A stretch of DNA of 64,000 bases from Flavobacterium potami (lineage in GTDB: Bacteria > Bacteroidota > Bacteroidia > Flavobacteriales > Flavobacteriaceae), in assembly GCF_020026915.1 (NCBI RefSeq), contig NZ_JAINUY010000002.1, positions 434,001 to 498,000 on the forward strand, written 5' to 3'. A program made the translations under genes and the position numbers. The notes below the pieces were generated by a model that was not told the origin of the DNA, made no database searches, and was given only the letters and a program-made list of their open reading frames with translations. How positions within the stretch are numbered: position 1 is the first letter of the stretch; every line of letters starts with the position of its first letter. Below, in pieces: positions 1 through 9,253 of the stretch.

Positions 1-1
1 T

Positions 2-544
2 AAAACAAGACTTGCAGATATTGGTAGAAAAAACACTTCATCCAATCATGCGTGGAATATGGTTTTGGTTGATAAAAAATGGCGCCTTATCGATGTAACT
101 TGGGGGCAAGGTTATTACGACAGCAATAAAGGTAGAATGGTCAACGACTATGATCCAATTTATTTTGACACCGATCCTGATTATTTCTTCGCAAAACATT
201 TTCCCGATTCTGGAACTTTCTTGGGAAACCGATTGAGTAAAGATGATTTTTTGAATGGCCCTTTGATTTATAATAAAACAATCGAAAATGATTATAAAAT
301 TAAAACTCCCGATTCTGGCATAATTCAGGCGAAAAACGGAGATAAAATTACGATTGAAATTAAAAATGTTTCTAAAGCAAATCAGGTTTTTTATTTAAAT
401 AGAAAGAATCAGCCCGTAAAGGTTTTAAATCCTAAAGAAAAGCGAGGAGGATTGGAATTTCAAATTCTTGTTGATAATAATATTGGGGATTATATCACCA
501 TTTTTATTGATACAAATAGTATTGTTTCGTTTAAAATTATTTAG
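2..544 (+). CDS. Transglutaminase-like domain protein, C-terminal part
   Basis: This gene enters from the left edge; the open frame runs from base 2, so the start is outside the window. The visible 180 residues open with an N-H-A-W-N motif near residue 16, and I-D-V-T-W-G follows about 15 residues later. These are the His and Asp of the Cys-His-Asp triad of the transglutaminase-like (papain-fold) superfamily; the Cys would lie upstream. The last 70 or so residues are strand-rich and look like a small C-terminal beta domain. Bacteroidota proteins of this type are usually exported and of unknown substrate. The family call is well supported; whether it is a protease or a crosslinker cannot be told. 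Confidence 0.75.
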   Translation, partial: KTRLADIGRKNTSSNHAWNMVLVDKKWRLIDVTWGQGYYDSNKGRMVNDYDPIYFDTDPDYFFAKHFPDSGTFLGNRLSKDDFLNGPLIYNKTIENDYKIKTPDSGIIQAKNGDKITIEIKNVSKANQVFYLNRKNQPVKVLNPKEKRGGLEFQILVDNNIGDYITIFIDTNSIVSFKII

Positions 545-621
545 AAATAATTAGAATTACATAATTTTCTTCTTTTACGAAATTGCTGTATCTTAGCGTG
601 AAATGAAATGAATTTGACGCT

Positions 622-1797
622 ATGGAAACAACTTTTCTGAAATCAATTTTAGACAATGATTTCTATAAATTTACGATGCAGCATGCTGTAATTAAACTTT
701 TTCCCAAAGCAAAAGTTCGTTACGGATTTATAAATCGAGGGAAACATGTTTTTCCTGATGGATTTGCTGATTTACTTCGTCGTTCTGTCGATGCATTAGC
801 AGATCTTCAATTGACTAAAGAAGAGAAAAGCTATCTAGCGCATTATTGTCCTTATCTCGATCCTACTTATTTAGATTTTCTACAAGGATATCGATATGAT
901 CCTTCTGAAGTCCACATTAGTCAAGAAGGTTCAGAAATAAAAGTTACTGTTGAAGGATTTTGGTATCGAACTATTTTGTGGGAAGTGCCTTTGATGGCTT
1001 TGATTTCGGAGCTTTTTTATAAAGCCAATCACTTAATTCGTTTGAATGATGAAGCTATAAAAAATCTTACCAAAGAGAAAATAGACAACTATAATAAATT
1101 AGGCGTTTCGGTTTTAGAATTTGGCACAAGACGCCGTCATTCCTATGAAGTACACGATTTGATAAACGAAACTTTACGAACTCATGGTGGACATAGTTTT
1201 ATTGGAACTAGCAATGTACATTTTGCGATGGTCAATAATCGCAGACCTTTAGGAACACATGCACACGAATGGTTTATGTTTCATGCGGCACAATATGGTT
1301 TTAAAATGGCCAATTCTATAAGTTTGGAACATTGGACGCAAGTGTATGGCGGAGATCTTGGAATTGCTTTAACGGATACTTATACAACCGAAATATTTTT
1401 TAATCAGTTTGATAAAAAATATTCCAAGCTTTTCGACGGCGTTCGTCACGATAGCGGCGATCCGATAGAATTTGCTCAAAAAGTGATTTCACATTACACC
1501 AAAATGGGAATAGACCCCAAATCAAAAGCAATTGTTTTTTCGGATTCGTTAAATTATGAGAAAGTGAAAAAGATTGTCGATTTCTGTCAAGATAAAATAA
1601 AAATGTCATTTGGAATTGGAACAAACTTCACCAATGATGTTGGTCTCCCAGCTATGAATATGGTGATCAAATTAACAGAAACAAAACCCGATAATACACA
1701 TTGGCAAGGTGTGGTAAAATTGTCTGACGAAAAAAACAAAAATACGGGAACGCCCGAAATGATTGCGCTGGCAAAAGAAGTACTTGGAATCAAATAG
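622..1797 (+). CDS. pncB: Nicotinate phosphoribosyltransferase
   Basis: Makes nicotinate mononucleotide from nicotinate and PRPP with ATP, the entry step of the Preiss-Handler NAD salvage route in the cytoplasm. The 391-residue length is typical of the bacterial PncB class. A T-H-A-H-E-W motif at about residues 212-217 carries the histidine region that is phosphorylated in this family. H-D-S-G-D-P near residue 276 is the conserved phosphoribosyl-binding loop, and F-S-D-S-L-N follows further on. The ATG at 622 follows a possible -7 element (TATCTTAG at 589-596). It stands alone, about 80 bases after the preceding gene and 160 before parE. Confidence 0.95.
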   Translation: METTFLKSILDNDFYKFTMQHAVIKLFPKAKVRYGFINRGKHVFPDGFADLLRRSVDALADLQLTKEEKSYLAHYCPYLDPTYLDFLQGYRYDPSEVHISQEGSEIKVTVEGFWYRTILWEVPLMALISELFYKANHLIRLNDEAIKNLTKEKIDNYNKLGVSVLEFGTRRRHSYEVHDLINETLRTHGGHSFIGTSNVHFAMVNNRRPLGTHAHEWFMFHAAQYGFKMANSISLEHWTQVYGGDLGIALTDTYTTEIFFNQFDKKYSKLFDGVRHDSGDPIEFAQKVISHYTKMGIDPKSKAIVFSDSLNYEKVKKIVDFCQDKIKMSFGIGTNFTNDVGLPAMNMVIKLTETKPDNTHWQGVVKLSDEKNKNTGTPEMIALAKEVLGIK

Positions 1798-1958
1798 TTT
1801 TTTTTGCTGAAAAAGCAGTTTTTTATAATTTTATTGACCGTTTTATTTTAAAATCAATTTAAATAGGTTTTAAACTGTTATTATTCATAACAAAAAAGAA
1901 ATACGCTTTTATTTTTTACCGATAAATGGTACATTAGCAAAAAATCCTAAATTCATTT

Positions 1959-3827
1959 ATGCTAGAGCAAAATCAATACAACGAAGATAATATTCGTTCA
2001 CTCGATTGGAAGGAACATATTCGTATGCGTCCGGGTATGTACATCGGGAAATTAGGGGACGGATCATCACCGGATGATGGTATTTATATTCTTTTAAAAG
2101 AGGTTTTAGACAACTGTATCGATGAGTTCGTTATGGGTGCCGGAAAAACTATCGAAGTAAGTATTAAAGACAAAACAGTTTCGGTTCGTGATTACGGACG
2201 TGGAATTCCATTGGGTAAAGTAGTCGATGTAGTTTCGAAAATGAATACCGGAGGAAAGTACGATTCTAAAGCTTTCCAGAAGTCAGTTGGTTTGAATGGT
2301 GTCGGAACAAAAGCGGTTAATGCTTTGTCTAACTATTTTCGTGTAGAATCGGTTCGTGATGATAAACAAAAAGCGGCAGAATTCTCTGCCGGAAATCTGG
2401 TTCAGGAAGAAGACGTTATCGATACTACAAAACGTAAAGGAACAAAAGTAATCTTTACGCCAGACGAAACGATTTTCAAAAACTATAAATTCCGTTTAGA
2501 ATACGTAATTAAAATGGTCAAAAACTATTGCTATTTGAACAATGGTTTGACTATTATTTTCAACGGAGAAAAATATTATTCAGAAAATGGACTTCGCGAT
2601 TTATTAGAAGAAACCATCAACGAAGAAGATTTAGAATATCCGATTATTCACTTAAAAGAGCATGATATTGAAGTTGCGCTTACGCACAGTAAAACGCAGT
2701 ACAGCGAAGAATATCACTCTTTCGTAAATGGTCAGAATACAACGCAAGGAGGAACGCACTTAGCAGCTTACCGTGAGGCAGTTGTAAAAACAATCCGTGA
2801 ATTTTACAATAAGAATTTTGAAGCTTCAGACGTTCGTAAATCGATTGTAAGTGCTATCAGTATTAAAGTAATGGAACCGGTTTTTGAGTCTCAGACCAAA
2901 ACCAAATTAGGTTCTACCGATATGGGTTCTGATGATGGAACACCAGCAGTTTCTGTTCGTACTTTTGTTAACGATTTCATCAAAACGAAGCTAGATAATT
3001 ACCTGCATAAAAATCCAACAACTGCTGAAGCTTTATTGCGTAAAATTCTTCAGGCAGAACGTGAGCGTAAAGAATTATCAGGAATTAGAAAATTGGCGAC
3101 AGATCGTGCTAAAAAAGCCAATCTTCACAATAAAAAATTAAGAGATTGCCGTGCGCATCTTCCAGATACTAAAAACCCAAGAAACTTAGAAAGTACGCTT
3201 TTTATTACCGAGGGAGATTCGGCTTCTGGATCTATTACAAAGTCGCGTGACGTTAATACACAAGCCGTTTTCAGTTTACGTGGTAAGCCTTTGAATTCAT
3301 ACGGAATGAGTAAAAAAATCGTGTATGAAAACGAAGAATTCAACTTGCTACAAGCGGCGCTTGATATTGAAGACGGATTAGAAAAATTGCGTTATAACAA
3401 CATCGTAATCGCAACCGATGCCGATGTCGACGGAATGCACATTCGTTTGCTTTTGATTACGTTCTTTTTACAGTTTTTCCCAGAATTAATCAAAGAAGGG
3501 CATTTGTATATTTTACAAACGCCACTTTTCAGGGTTCGTAACAAGAAAGAAACGATTTATTGTTATTCTGAAGAAGAAAGAAAAGACGCAATTGAAAAAC
3601 TAAAACCAAAACCAGAGATCACCCGATTTAAAGGTTTGGGAGAGATTTCGCCAGACGAGTTCAAAAACTTTATTGGAGATACAATCCGCCTTGATCCGGT
3701 TATGATGGATAAACATACTTCGATTGAGCAGTTATTGTCTTTCTACATGGGGAAAAATACTCCAGATAGACAAGAGTTTATTATTAAGAACCTGAAGGTT
3801 GAGATTGATGAGCTTGAAGAAGCTTAA
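1959..3827 (+). CDS. parE: DNA topoisomerase IV subunit B (ParE)
   Basis: ATPase subunit of topoisomerase IV, which decatenates daughter chromosomes together with ParC. The N-terminal GHKL ATPase domain shows R-P-G-M-Y-I-G near residue 25, the E-V-L-D-N-C helix, and a glycine-rich lid around the G-G-K-Y and G-V-G-T-K-A segments. The TOPRIM domain has E-G-D-S-A-S with the acidic residue at 418 and D-A-D-V-D-G near 487. R-F-K-G-L-G-E near the C-terminus is typical of type IIA B subunits. At 622 residues it is ParE-sized and shorter than many GyrB. The adjacent acidic-tailed A subunit, 130 bases downstream, supports topoisomerase IV rather than gyrase. Confidence 0.93.
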   Translation: MLEQNQYNEDNIRSLDWKEHIRMRPGMYIGKLGDGSSPDDGIYILLKEVLDNCIDEFVMGAGKTIEVSIKDKTVSVRDYGRGIPLGKVVDVVSKMNTGGKYDSKAFQKSVGLNGVGTKAVNALSNYFRVESVRDDKQKAAEFSAGNLVQEEDVIDTTKRKGTKVIFTPDETIFKNYKFRLEYVIKMVKNYCYLNNGLTIIFNGEKYYSENGLRDLLEETINEEDLEYPIIHLKEHDIEVALTHSKTQYSEEYHSFVNGQNTTQGGTHLAAYREAVVKTIREFYNKNFEASDVRKSIVSAISIKVMEPVFESQTKTKLGSTDMGSDDGTPAVSVRTFVNDFIKTKLDNYLHKNPTTAEALLRKILQAERERKELSGIRKLATDRAKKANLHNKKLRDCRAHLPDTKNPRNLESTLFITEGDSASGSITKSRDVNTQAVFSLRGKPLNSYGMSKKIVYENEEFNLLQAALDIEDGLEKLRYNNIVIATDADVDGMHIRLLLITFFLQFFPELIKEGHLYILQTPLFRVRNKKETIYCYSEEERKDAIEKLKPKPEITRFKGLGEISPDEFKNFIGDTIRLDPVMMDKHTSIEQLLSFYMGKNTPDRQEFIIKNLKVEIDELEEA

Positions 3828-3835
3828 GATCATTT

Positions 3836-3864
3836 AAAAATCCGAGACAGTGTCTCGGATTTTT
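3836..3864 (+). terminator. Stem-loop terminator after parE
   Basis: A perfect inverted repeat (ATCCGAGAC, 3-nt loop, GTCTCGGAT) flanked by an A run on the left and a T run on the right begins 9 bases after the parE stop. It fits an intrinsic terminator and could work on either strand. It suggests that parE and parC are at least partly separate transcripts despite their adjacency. Confidence 0.8.
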
Positions 3865-3958
3865 GAAGTATAAAAGCGCAGTCAGTGACTGTGGAATTGA
3901 AGAATACTTCTGTTAAGATTAAATAGAAAAAAATACTGAAATAAATTCAGCATAAAAA

Positions 3959-6676
3959 ATGAAAGACGAAGAAGACGATAACATAATTCCAAACGACGAC
4001 GAAAATCAGGATGAAAACCAGATTGAAGACAATCAAAATGGAGATGACGATGAGATTATCGACGTAGATGCTAAACATTTTGAAGGACAGCATTTTTACG
4101 AAAATCAGGAAGAAGAAGGAGAAGACGTTATTACGAAAGTAACCGGAATGTACAAAGACTGGTTCCTGGATTACGCATCTTACGTAATTCTGGAGCGTGC
4201 CGTTCCTGCTATCGAAGACGGATTCAAGCCTGTTCAGCGTCGTATTATGCACTCGTTAAAAGAGCTGGATGATGGTCGTTATAATAAAGTTGCCAATGTA
4301 GTAGGGCACACCATGCAGTATCACCCACACGGAGATGCGAGTATTGGTGATGCAATGGTACAAATTGGTCAGAAAGATTTGTTGATTGACTGCCAAGGAA
4401 ACTGGGGAAATATCTTAACTGGCGACGGTGCAGCAGCGCCCCGTTATATTGAGGCACGTTTATCTAAATTTGCTTTGGAGGTTTTATATTCTCCAAAAAT
4501 TACAGATTGGGGAGTTTCATATGACGGACGTCGTGCAGAACCAAACAATCTTCCAGTAAAATTCCCATTGCTTTTGGCTCAAGGAGCTGAAGGTATTGCG
4601 GTTGGTTTATCAACAAAAGTTTTACCGCATAATTTCAACGAATTAATTGACGCTTCGATTAAAATCTTAAAAGGAAAGCCGTTTACGCTTTATCCTGATT
4701 TTATGACGCAAGGTATTGCCGACGTTTCGAATTACAACGACGGAATGCGTGGCGGACGTGTGCGTGTGCGTGCCAAGATTGCACAATTAGATAAAAATAC
4801 ATTAGTAATTACGCAAATTCCGTTTTCAACCAATACGACAACTTTGATTGACAGTATTTTGAAAGCCAATGAAAAAGGTAAAATCAAAATCAAAAAAATT
4901 GAAGATAATACCGCTGCTGATGTTGAGATTTTAATTCATCTTTTCCCGGGAGTTTCGCCAGATAAAACTATTGATGCTTTATTTGCATTTACGGCTTGTG
5001 AGACATCTGTAGCGCCTTTAGGCTGTGTTATTGAAGATAATAAGCCTTTGTTTATCGGAGTTTCTCAAATGTTGAGAATTTCAACAGAAAGAACAGTTGA
5101 TTTACTTCGTCAGGAATTAGAAATTCAGTTAGAAGAACTAAAAAATAAATGGCATTTCTCTACTTTGGAGAAAATCTTCATTCGTGAAGAAATGTACATT
5201 GACTTCAAATTATACGGAGATAGAGAATCATTATACAAATACTTGTATGATAGATTTGAGCCTTTCAAAAAATCATTCGTAAGAGAAATTAACGATGACG
5301 ATTTACAGCGTTTGACTCAGATTCCGATGATTCGTATCACTCGTTTTGACTCAGATAAAGCTGATGAATTGATTTCGAAGTTAGAAGAGGAAATGAAAGA
5401 GGTAGAATACAATTTAGAACATCTTACAGATTTTGCTATTGCGTATTTTGCCAAATTAAAAGAGAAATACGGAAAAGGGCGTGAACGTCAAACAGAACTT
5501 CGTGTTTTTGATAACGTTGAGGCTACAAAAGTAGTTTTACGTAACACAAAACTATACGTAAACCGTGAAGAAGGTTTCGTGGGAACAAGTTTAAAGAAAG
5601 ACGAATACGTAGGTGATTGTTCTGATATTGATGATGTTATCGTGTTTTTACGAGACGGAACAATGATGATCACAAAAGTTGATGCCAAAACTTTTATCGG
5701 AAAAGACATTATACATGCTGCGGTTTTTGATAAAAATGACAAACGCACCATTTATAATATGATGTATCGTGATGGTAAATCGGGTCCATCTTATATAAAA
5801 CGTTTTAATGTTACAGGAGTTACACGTGATAAAGCTTACGATTTAACAAACGGAACAAATGGTTCTCAAGTGGTTTATTTTTCGCATAATCCGAATGGAG
5901 AGGCTGAGGTTGTAACGATATTATTACGTCAGATAGGAACAATTAAAAAGTTAAAATTCGATATTGATTTTGCTAAATTGGCGATTAAAGGCCGTGGATC
6001 AAAAGGAAATTTAGTTACCAAATATCCAATCAAGAAAATTGAATTAAAAGAGAAAGGAATTTCGACTTTACTGCCAAGAAAAGTTTGGTTTGATGATACC
6101 GTAAAACGTTTAAATGTTGATGCAAGGGGAGAGTTGTTGGGCGAATTTAAACCAAGTGATAAAATCTTAGTAATCAGTCAGAGTGGAAAATTGAAGGTTA
6201 TTATACCAGAATTATCAACTCATTTTGAGGAAGATATGATTGTGTTGGAAAAATGGAAGCCTAAAAAACCTATTTCTGCAATTTATTATGATGGAGAGAA
6301 AGAGCGTTATTTCTTAAAACGTTTCCTTGTGGAAAATGAAGGTAAAGAAGAAAGCTTTATTACAGATCACCCAAATTCGCAGTTAGAAATTGTATCTACC
6401 GATTACCGCCCTGTTGCGCAATTGGTTTTTGCAAAAGTAAAAGGAGTTCAAAAAGACGATCTTCATATTGATGTTGAAGACTTTATAGCCGTAAAAGGTT
6501 TTAAAGCCTTAGGAAACCAATTAACGACTGATAAGTTAAGACAAGTTAATTTATTAGATCCGCTTCCTTATGAAGAACCTGTAGAAGAAGTTCCAGAGAA
6601 ACCAGAAATCTCAGAAGATGATCCTGTAGAAACTGAATTAGATGATGATGGTCAGATTGGTTTGGTTTTGGATTAA
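3959..6676 (+). CDS. parC: DNA topoisomerase IV subunit A (ParC)
   Basis: DNA cleavage and religation subunit of topoisomerase IV. After an unusual acidic leader of about 60 residues, the winged-helix core starts at A-S-Y-V-I-L-E-R-A-V-P. The catalytic tyrosine is Y163 in A-P-R-Y-I-E-A-R-L, and the quinolone-determining segment (H-P-H-G-D-A-S) lies just before it. A long coiled-coil and gate region follows, then a C-terminal domain with weak beta-pinwheel character and another acidic tail ending at residue 905. The acidic N-terminal extension (first 50 residues almost all D, E, N, Q) is a lineage trait or a disordered tail of unknown role. A strong terminator follows the stop. Confidence 0.93.
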   Translation: MKDEEDDNIIPNDDENQDENQIEDNQNGDDDEIIDVDAKHFEGQHFYENQEEEGEDVITKVTGMYKDWFLDYASYVILERAVPAIEDGFKPVQRRIMHSLKELDDGRYNKVANVVGHTMQYHPHGDASIGDAMVQIGQKDLLIDCQGNWGNILTGDGAAAPRYIEARLSKFALEVLYSPKITDWGVSYDGRRAEPNNLPVKFPLLLAQGAEGIAVGLSTKVLPHNFNELIDASIKILKGKPFTLYPDFMTQGIADVSNYNDGMRGGRVRVRAKIAQLDKNTLVITQIPFSTNTTTLIDSILKANEKGKIKIKKIEDNTAADVEILIHLFPGVSPDKTIDALFAFTACETSVAPLGCVIEDNKPLFIGVSQMLRISTERTVDLLRQELEIQLEELKNKWHFSTLEKIFIREEMYIDFKLYGDRESLYKYLYDRFEPFKKSFVREINDDDLQRLTQIPMIRITRFDSDKADELISKLEEEMKEVEYNLEHLTDFAIAYFAKLKEKYGKGRERQTELRVFDNVEATKVVLRNTKLYVNREEGFVGTSLKKDEYVGDCSDIDDVIVFLRDGTMMITKVDAKTFIGKDIIHAAVFDKNDKRTIYNMMYRDGKSGPSYIKRFNVTGVTRDKAYDLTNGTNGSQVVYFSHNPNGEAEVVTILLRQIGTIKKLKFDIDFAKLAIKGRGSKGNLVTKYPIKKIELKEKGISTLLPRKVWFDDTVKRLNVDARGELLGEFKPSDKILVISQSGKLKVIIPELSTHFEEDMIVLEKWKPKKPISAIYYDGEKERYFLKRFLVENEGKEESFITDHPNSQLEIVSTDYRPVAQLVFAKVKGVQKDDLHIDVEDFIAVKGFKALGNQLTTDKLRQVNLLDPLPYEEPVEEVPEKPEISEDDPVETELDDDGQIGLVLD

Positions 6677-6684
6677 TATAATTG

Positions 6685-6720
6685 AAAAACGCTAAGATTG
6701 ATTTCTTAGCGTTTTTTTTT
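6685..6720 (+). terminator. Intrinsic terminator after parC
   Basis: Perfect inverted repeat AAAAACGCTAAGA / TCTTAGCGTTTTT with a 4-nt loop and a 9-10 base T run, 8 bases past the parC stop. It also lies downstream of the leftward clpV fragment and may serve both strands. Confidence 0.88.
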
Positions 6721-6744
6721 ATGATAGATTATATTCAATTAATT

Positions 6745-8619
6745 TTAAACTGGAGCAATTTCTTCTTTAATCCATTTTACTTCATTGTTGTCAATAATTA
6801 CCGAAACGATGTCGCCATCTTTCACTTCTTCAGAAATTATTTTCTTTGCCAAAGGTCTTCTCAAATGACTTCTGATAATACTTTTAATAGGTCTGGCTCC
6901 ATATTTGGCGTTGAATCCATTTTCAGCAAGATAGGTTTTGGCTTCAATCGGAATTTCAACAGTTATATTAATGTTTTTCAATAAATCTGTAAATTCTTTT
7001 TTAAGATGGATTTCAAATATTTTGAGAGCATTTTCTTTACTGATAGGCGCAAAAGGTACAATTTCGGTTAACCTTCCTAAAAATTCAGGACGGAAATAAT
7101 TGCCCATAATCTCCATCAGTGAAGTTGAACTCGGAATCTGACCGTTGTTGAATGTCTCCACAATATGATCTGCGCCAATGTTTGAAGTAAAAAGGATAAT
7201 TGCATTCGAAAAATCACCTTCTTTCCCTAAACGGTCGTGCAGTTTTCCTTCGTCCATAATTTGCAAGAAAACATCAAAAACCGAAGTATGTGCTTTTTCA
7301 ATCTCGTCAAATAAAACAATAGAGTAGGGCTTTTGTCGAATTTTGTTTACTAATAAACCACCTTCTTCGTATCCTACATATCCAGGAGGCGCTCCATAAA
7401 GTAAAGCTGCTGAATGTTCTTCTTTAAATTCAGACATATCAAATCTTATAATGGCATTTTCATCCTGAAAAAGAAATTCAGCTAAACTTTTGGCTAATTC
7501 TGTTTTTCCAGTTCCTGTTGGCCCTAAAAAGAAAAAAGACGCAATGGGCTGACCTGCCTTGCTTAAACCTGATCGTGACTCTAAGATTGAACCTGCAACT
7601 GTCGCGATGCAATGATCCTGTCCAATAACTCTCTTGTTTAATACTTCTTCAATTGTGTTTAGTTTATTTTTCTCTTCTTCATTTAATTTGCCAGCGGGAA
7701 TCCCTGTTTTTTGAGCAATTATTAAAGATAAATCAAAAGCTTCAATATGAACTCTTTTGTCTAAAGCTCTTTTTTCAATTAGTTGCAAAAGGTTTTCAAT
7801 ATGATTGATAATTGCCTCAGAGGATTCAAAGTTTTTTTGATTGTTATCCTCATCAGTGATCATTAAAAAAGCAGTTTTGTTTTCTATATCGGTTAAAAAC
7901 CAGTTGCATTCTTTAATCAATTGTTCTTCTGATAAGTCTTCTTGATTTTGCTTTAATATCTCTAGTTTATTAATAAGTGCAAGTTTTTCTTTTAAAAAAG
8001 TTTCGCCAGAAGTTTTTAGAACAGACATTGTATGATCTATCAGATTTATGGCCGATTCCGGAAGACTTTTCTCTTTTAAATACCTTTTGGATAATCGAAT
8101 AGATTCAGAAATCGTTTCGTTGTCAATTTGTATTTTATGATGTTCTTGATAAGATTTAATAGATTCCCTAATCATACGAAATAAAGTCTCATCATCTGAT
8201 TCTTCTAGTTTCACAATTTCAAACATGCCTGAAAGACCTTGTTCTTTCTCTATTTTTTTTGAGAATTCATCAATTGTTGAAGTTGCTATAATGTTTAATC
8301 CTTTTGCTAATTCTCCTTTTAAAACATTGGATACTCCAGAGTCACCATTTTTATCGAGAAGCGTATGAATTTCTTCGATAATCAAAATAGCTTTCGGAAA
8401 TTGCTCTAGTTCCTGAATGCAATTTTTTAAACGATCCTCAATTTCTCCCTTATAAGTTGCTCCAGCAATTAATGTTGATAAATCTAATTCAAAAAGCTGT
8501 ACCTTATTTAAAACATCAGGAATTTGATTGTCTATTACATTTTGAACCAGAGTATCAATTAAAATGGTTTTTCCTATTCCTCGATCGCCAATTAATAATA
8601 CATTTGGTTTGCAAATCAA
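6745..8619 (-). pseudogene. ClpV/ClpB-type AAA+ ATPase (TssH-like), N-terminus missing
   Basis: Two-domain Clp/Hsp100 ATPase lacking its beginning. The frame opens directly at the first Walker A (G-D-R-G-I-G-K-T, about 12 residues in). It continues through Y-K-G-E-I-E-D-R-L, the Walker B I-I-E-E-I-H-T, a middle domain, the second Walker A G-P-T-G-T-G-K-T, G-Y-V-G-Y-E-E-G-G and L-F-D-E-I-E-K-A-H, to a complete C-terminus. Complete ClpB/ClpV proteins run to roughly 850 residues, so about 170-200 N-terminal residues are absent. The only available start is a TTG, and an in-frame TGA sits immediately upstream, so this is probably a remnant. ClpV (TssH) recycles contracted type VI sheaths. That assignment over ClpB rests mainly on the TssF-like fragment abutting it. 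Confidence 0.65.
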
Positions 8620-9187
8620 TCAATTGCTAGCTTCAGTTGAGCAACAGGCAAAAGAGAGTAGTTTCTCGAAAAATAATGATCCGTATTTGATGATTAAGCC
8701 CAAAAATGATGATACGGTTGGCAAAAGTTTTCACATTAATTATTGGTCAACCTGCGCAGAAGACGGAAACGACATTAAAGCAGGAACTGTTTTAGATTGT
8801 AAAGATTTAGCCTTTATCAGTAAAAATGCGATTTTAATGACCAATACTGTTGGCGGTTTAAACAAGCAAAATAATAAAGATCGAATTTTAGCTTATCGAA
8901 ATGCTTTATTAACTAGAGGTAGGATAGTAACTTTTGCTGATATTAAGGCTTTCGGTTTTAATCATTTTAAGAATTCGATAACTGATATTAGTTTAGAAAA
9001 AGGAACCCGCAAGGAAATTTCTGTAAAATCAGGCTTTAGCCGAACGGTAGACATTCACATCAAAACAAATCCAGAAGAAAAAAAATATTTATCGGATTCA
9101 GAGTGGGAGTATTTGTGTGATAGCTTCTTGAAACAACTGAAAAATAGATCTTCTAATGTCTTTCCGTACCGAATATTTGTAGATTAG
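8618..9187 (+). pseudogene. TssF-like type VI baseplate protein, C-terminal fragment
   Basis: About 190 residues with no start codon of their own: reading upstream in this frame simply runs into the antisense of the clpV Walker A region. The sequence has the look of the C-terminal part of TssF/VasA baseplate proteins of Bacteroidota type VI (T6SSiii) loci: a T-V-G-G-L segment, a D-R-I-x-A-Y-R-N-A-L-L-T-R-G-R-I-V-T stretch, and a closing F-P-Y-R-I-F-V. A complete protein would be near 600 residues. A clean terminator follows, so the 3' end is intact while the 5' two thirds are gone. Family assignment is from memory of motifs, hence moderate confidence. Confidence 0.55.
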
Positions 9188-9195
9188 TAAAATAG

Positions 9196-9228
9196 AAAAC
9201 GCCAGAACATCAAGTTTCTGGCGTTTTT
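9196..9228 (+). terminator. Intrinsic terminator after the TssF-like fragment
   Basis: Perfect 12-bp inverted repeat AAAACGCCAGAA / TTCTGGCGTTTT with an 8-nt loop and T run, 9 bases after the stop. It lies between this fragment and the convergent haem peroxidase gene and could serve both strands. It appears to be the surviving end of the original type VI transcription unit. Confidence 0.85.
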
Positions 9229-9253
9229 GATTTACTGAAATCTATTTTGGTTT

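Noticed and set aside
1798-1840. GCTGAAAAAGCAG after pncB as a terminator
   Set aside because: Only three pairs form; the segment is a T/A-rich run without a real stem.
8564-8617. ATG at 8564 as the start of the TssF-like gene
   Set aside because: The 18 codons it adds are antisense to the ClpV Walker A region and match no part of the baseplate family.
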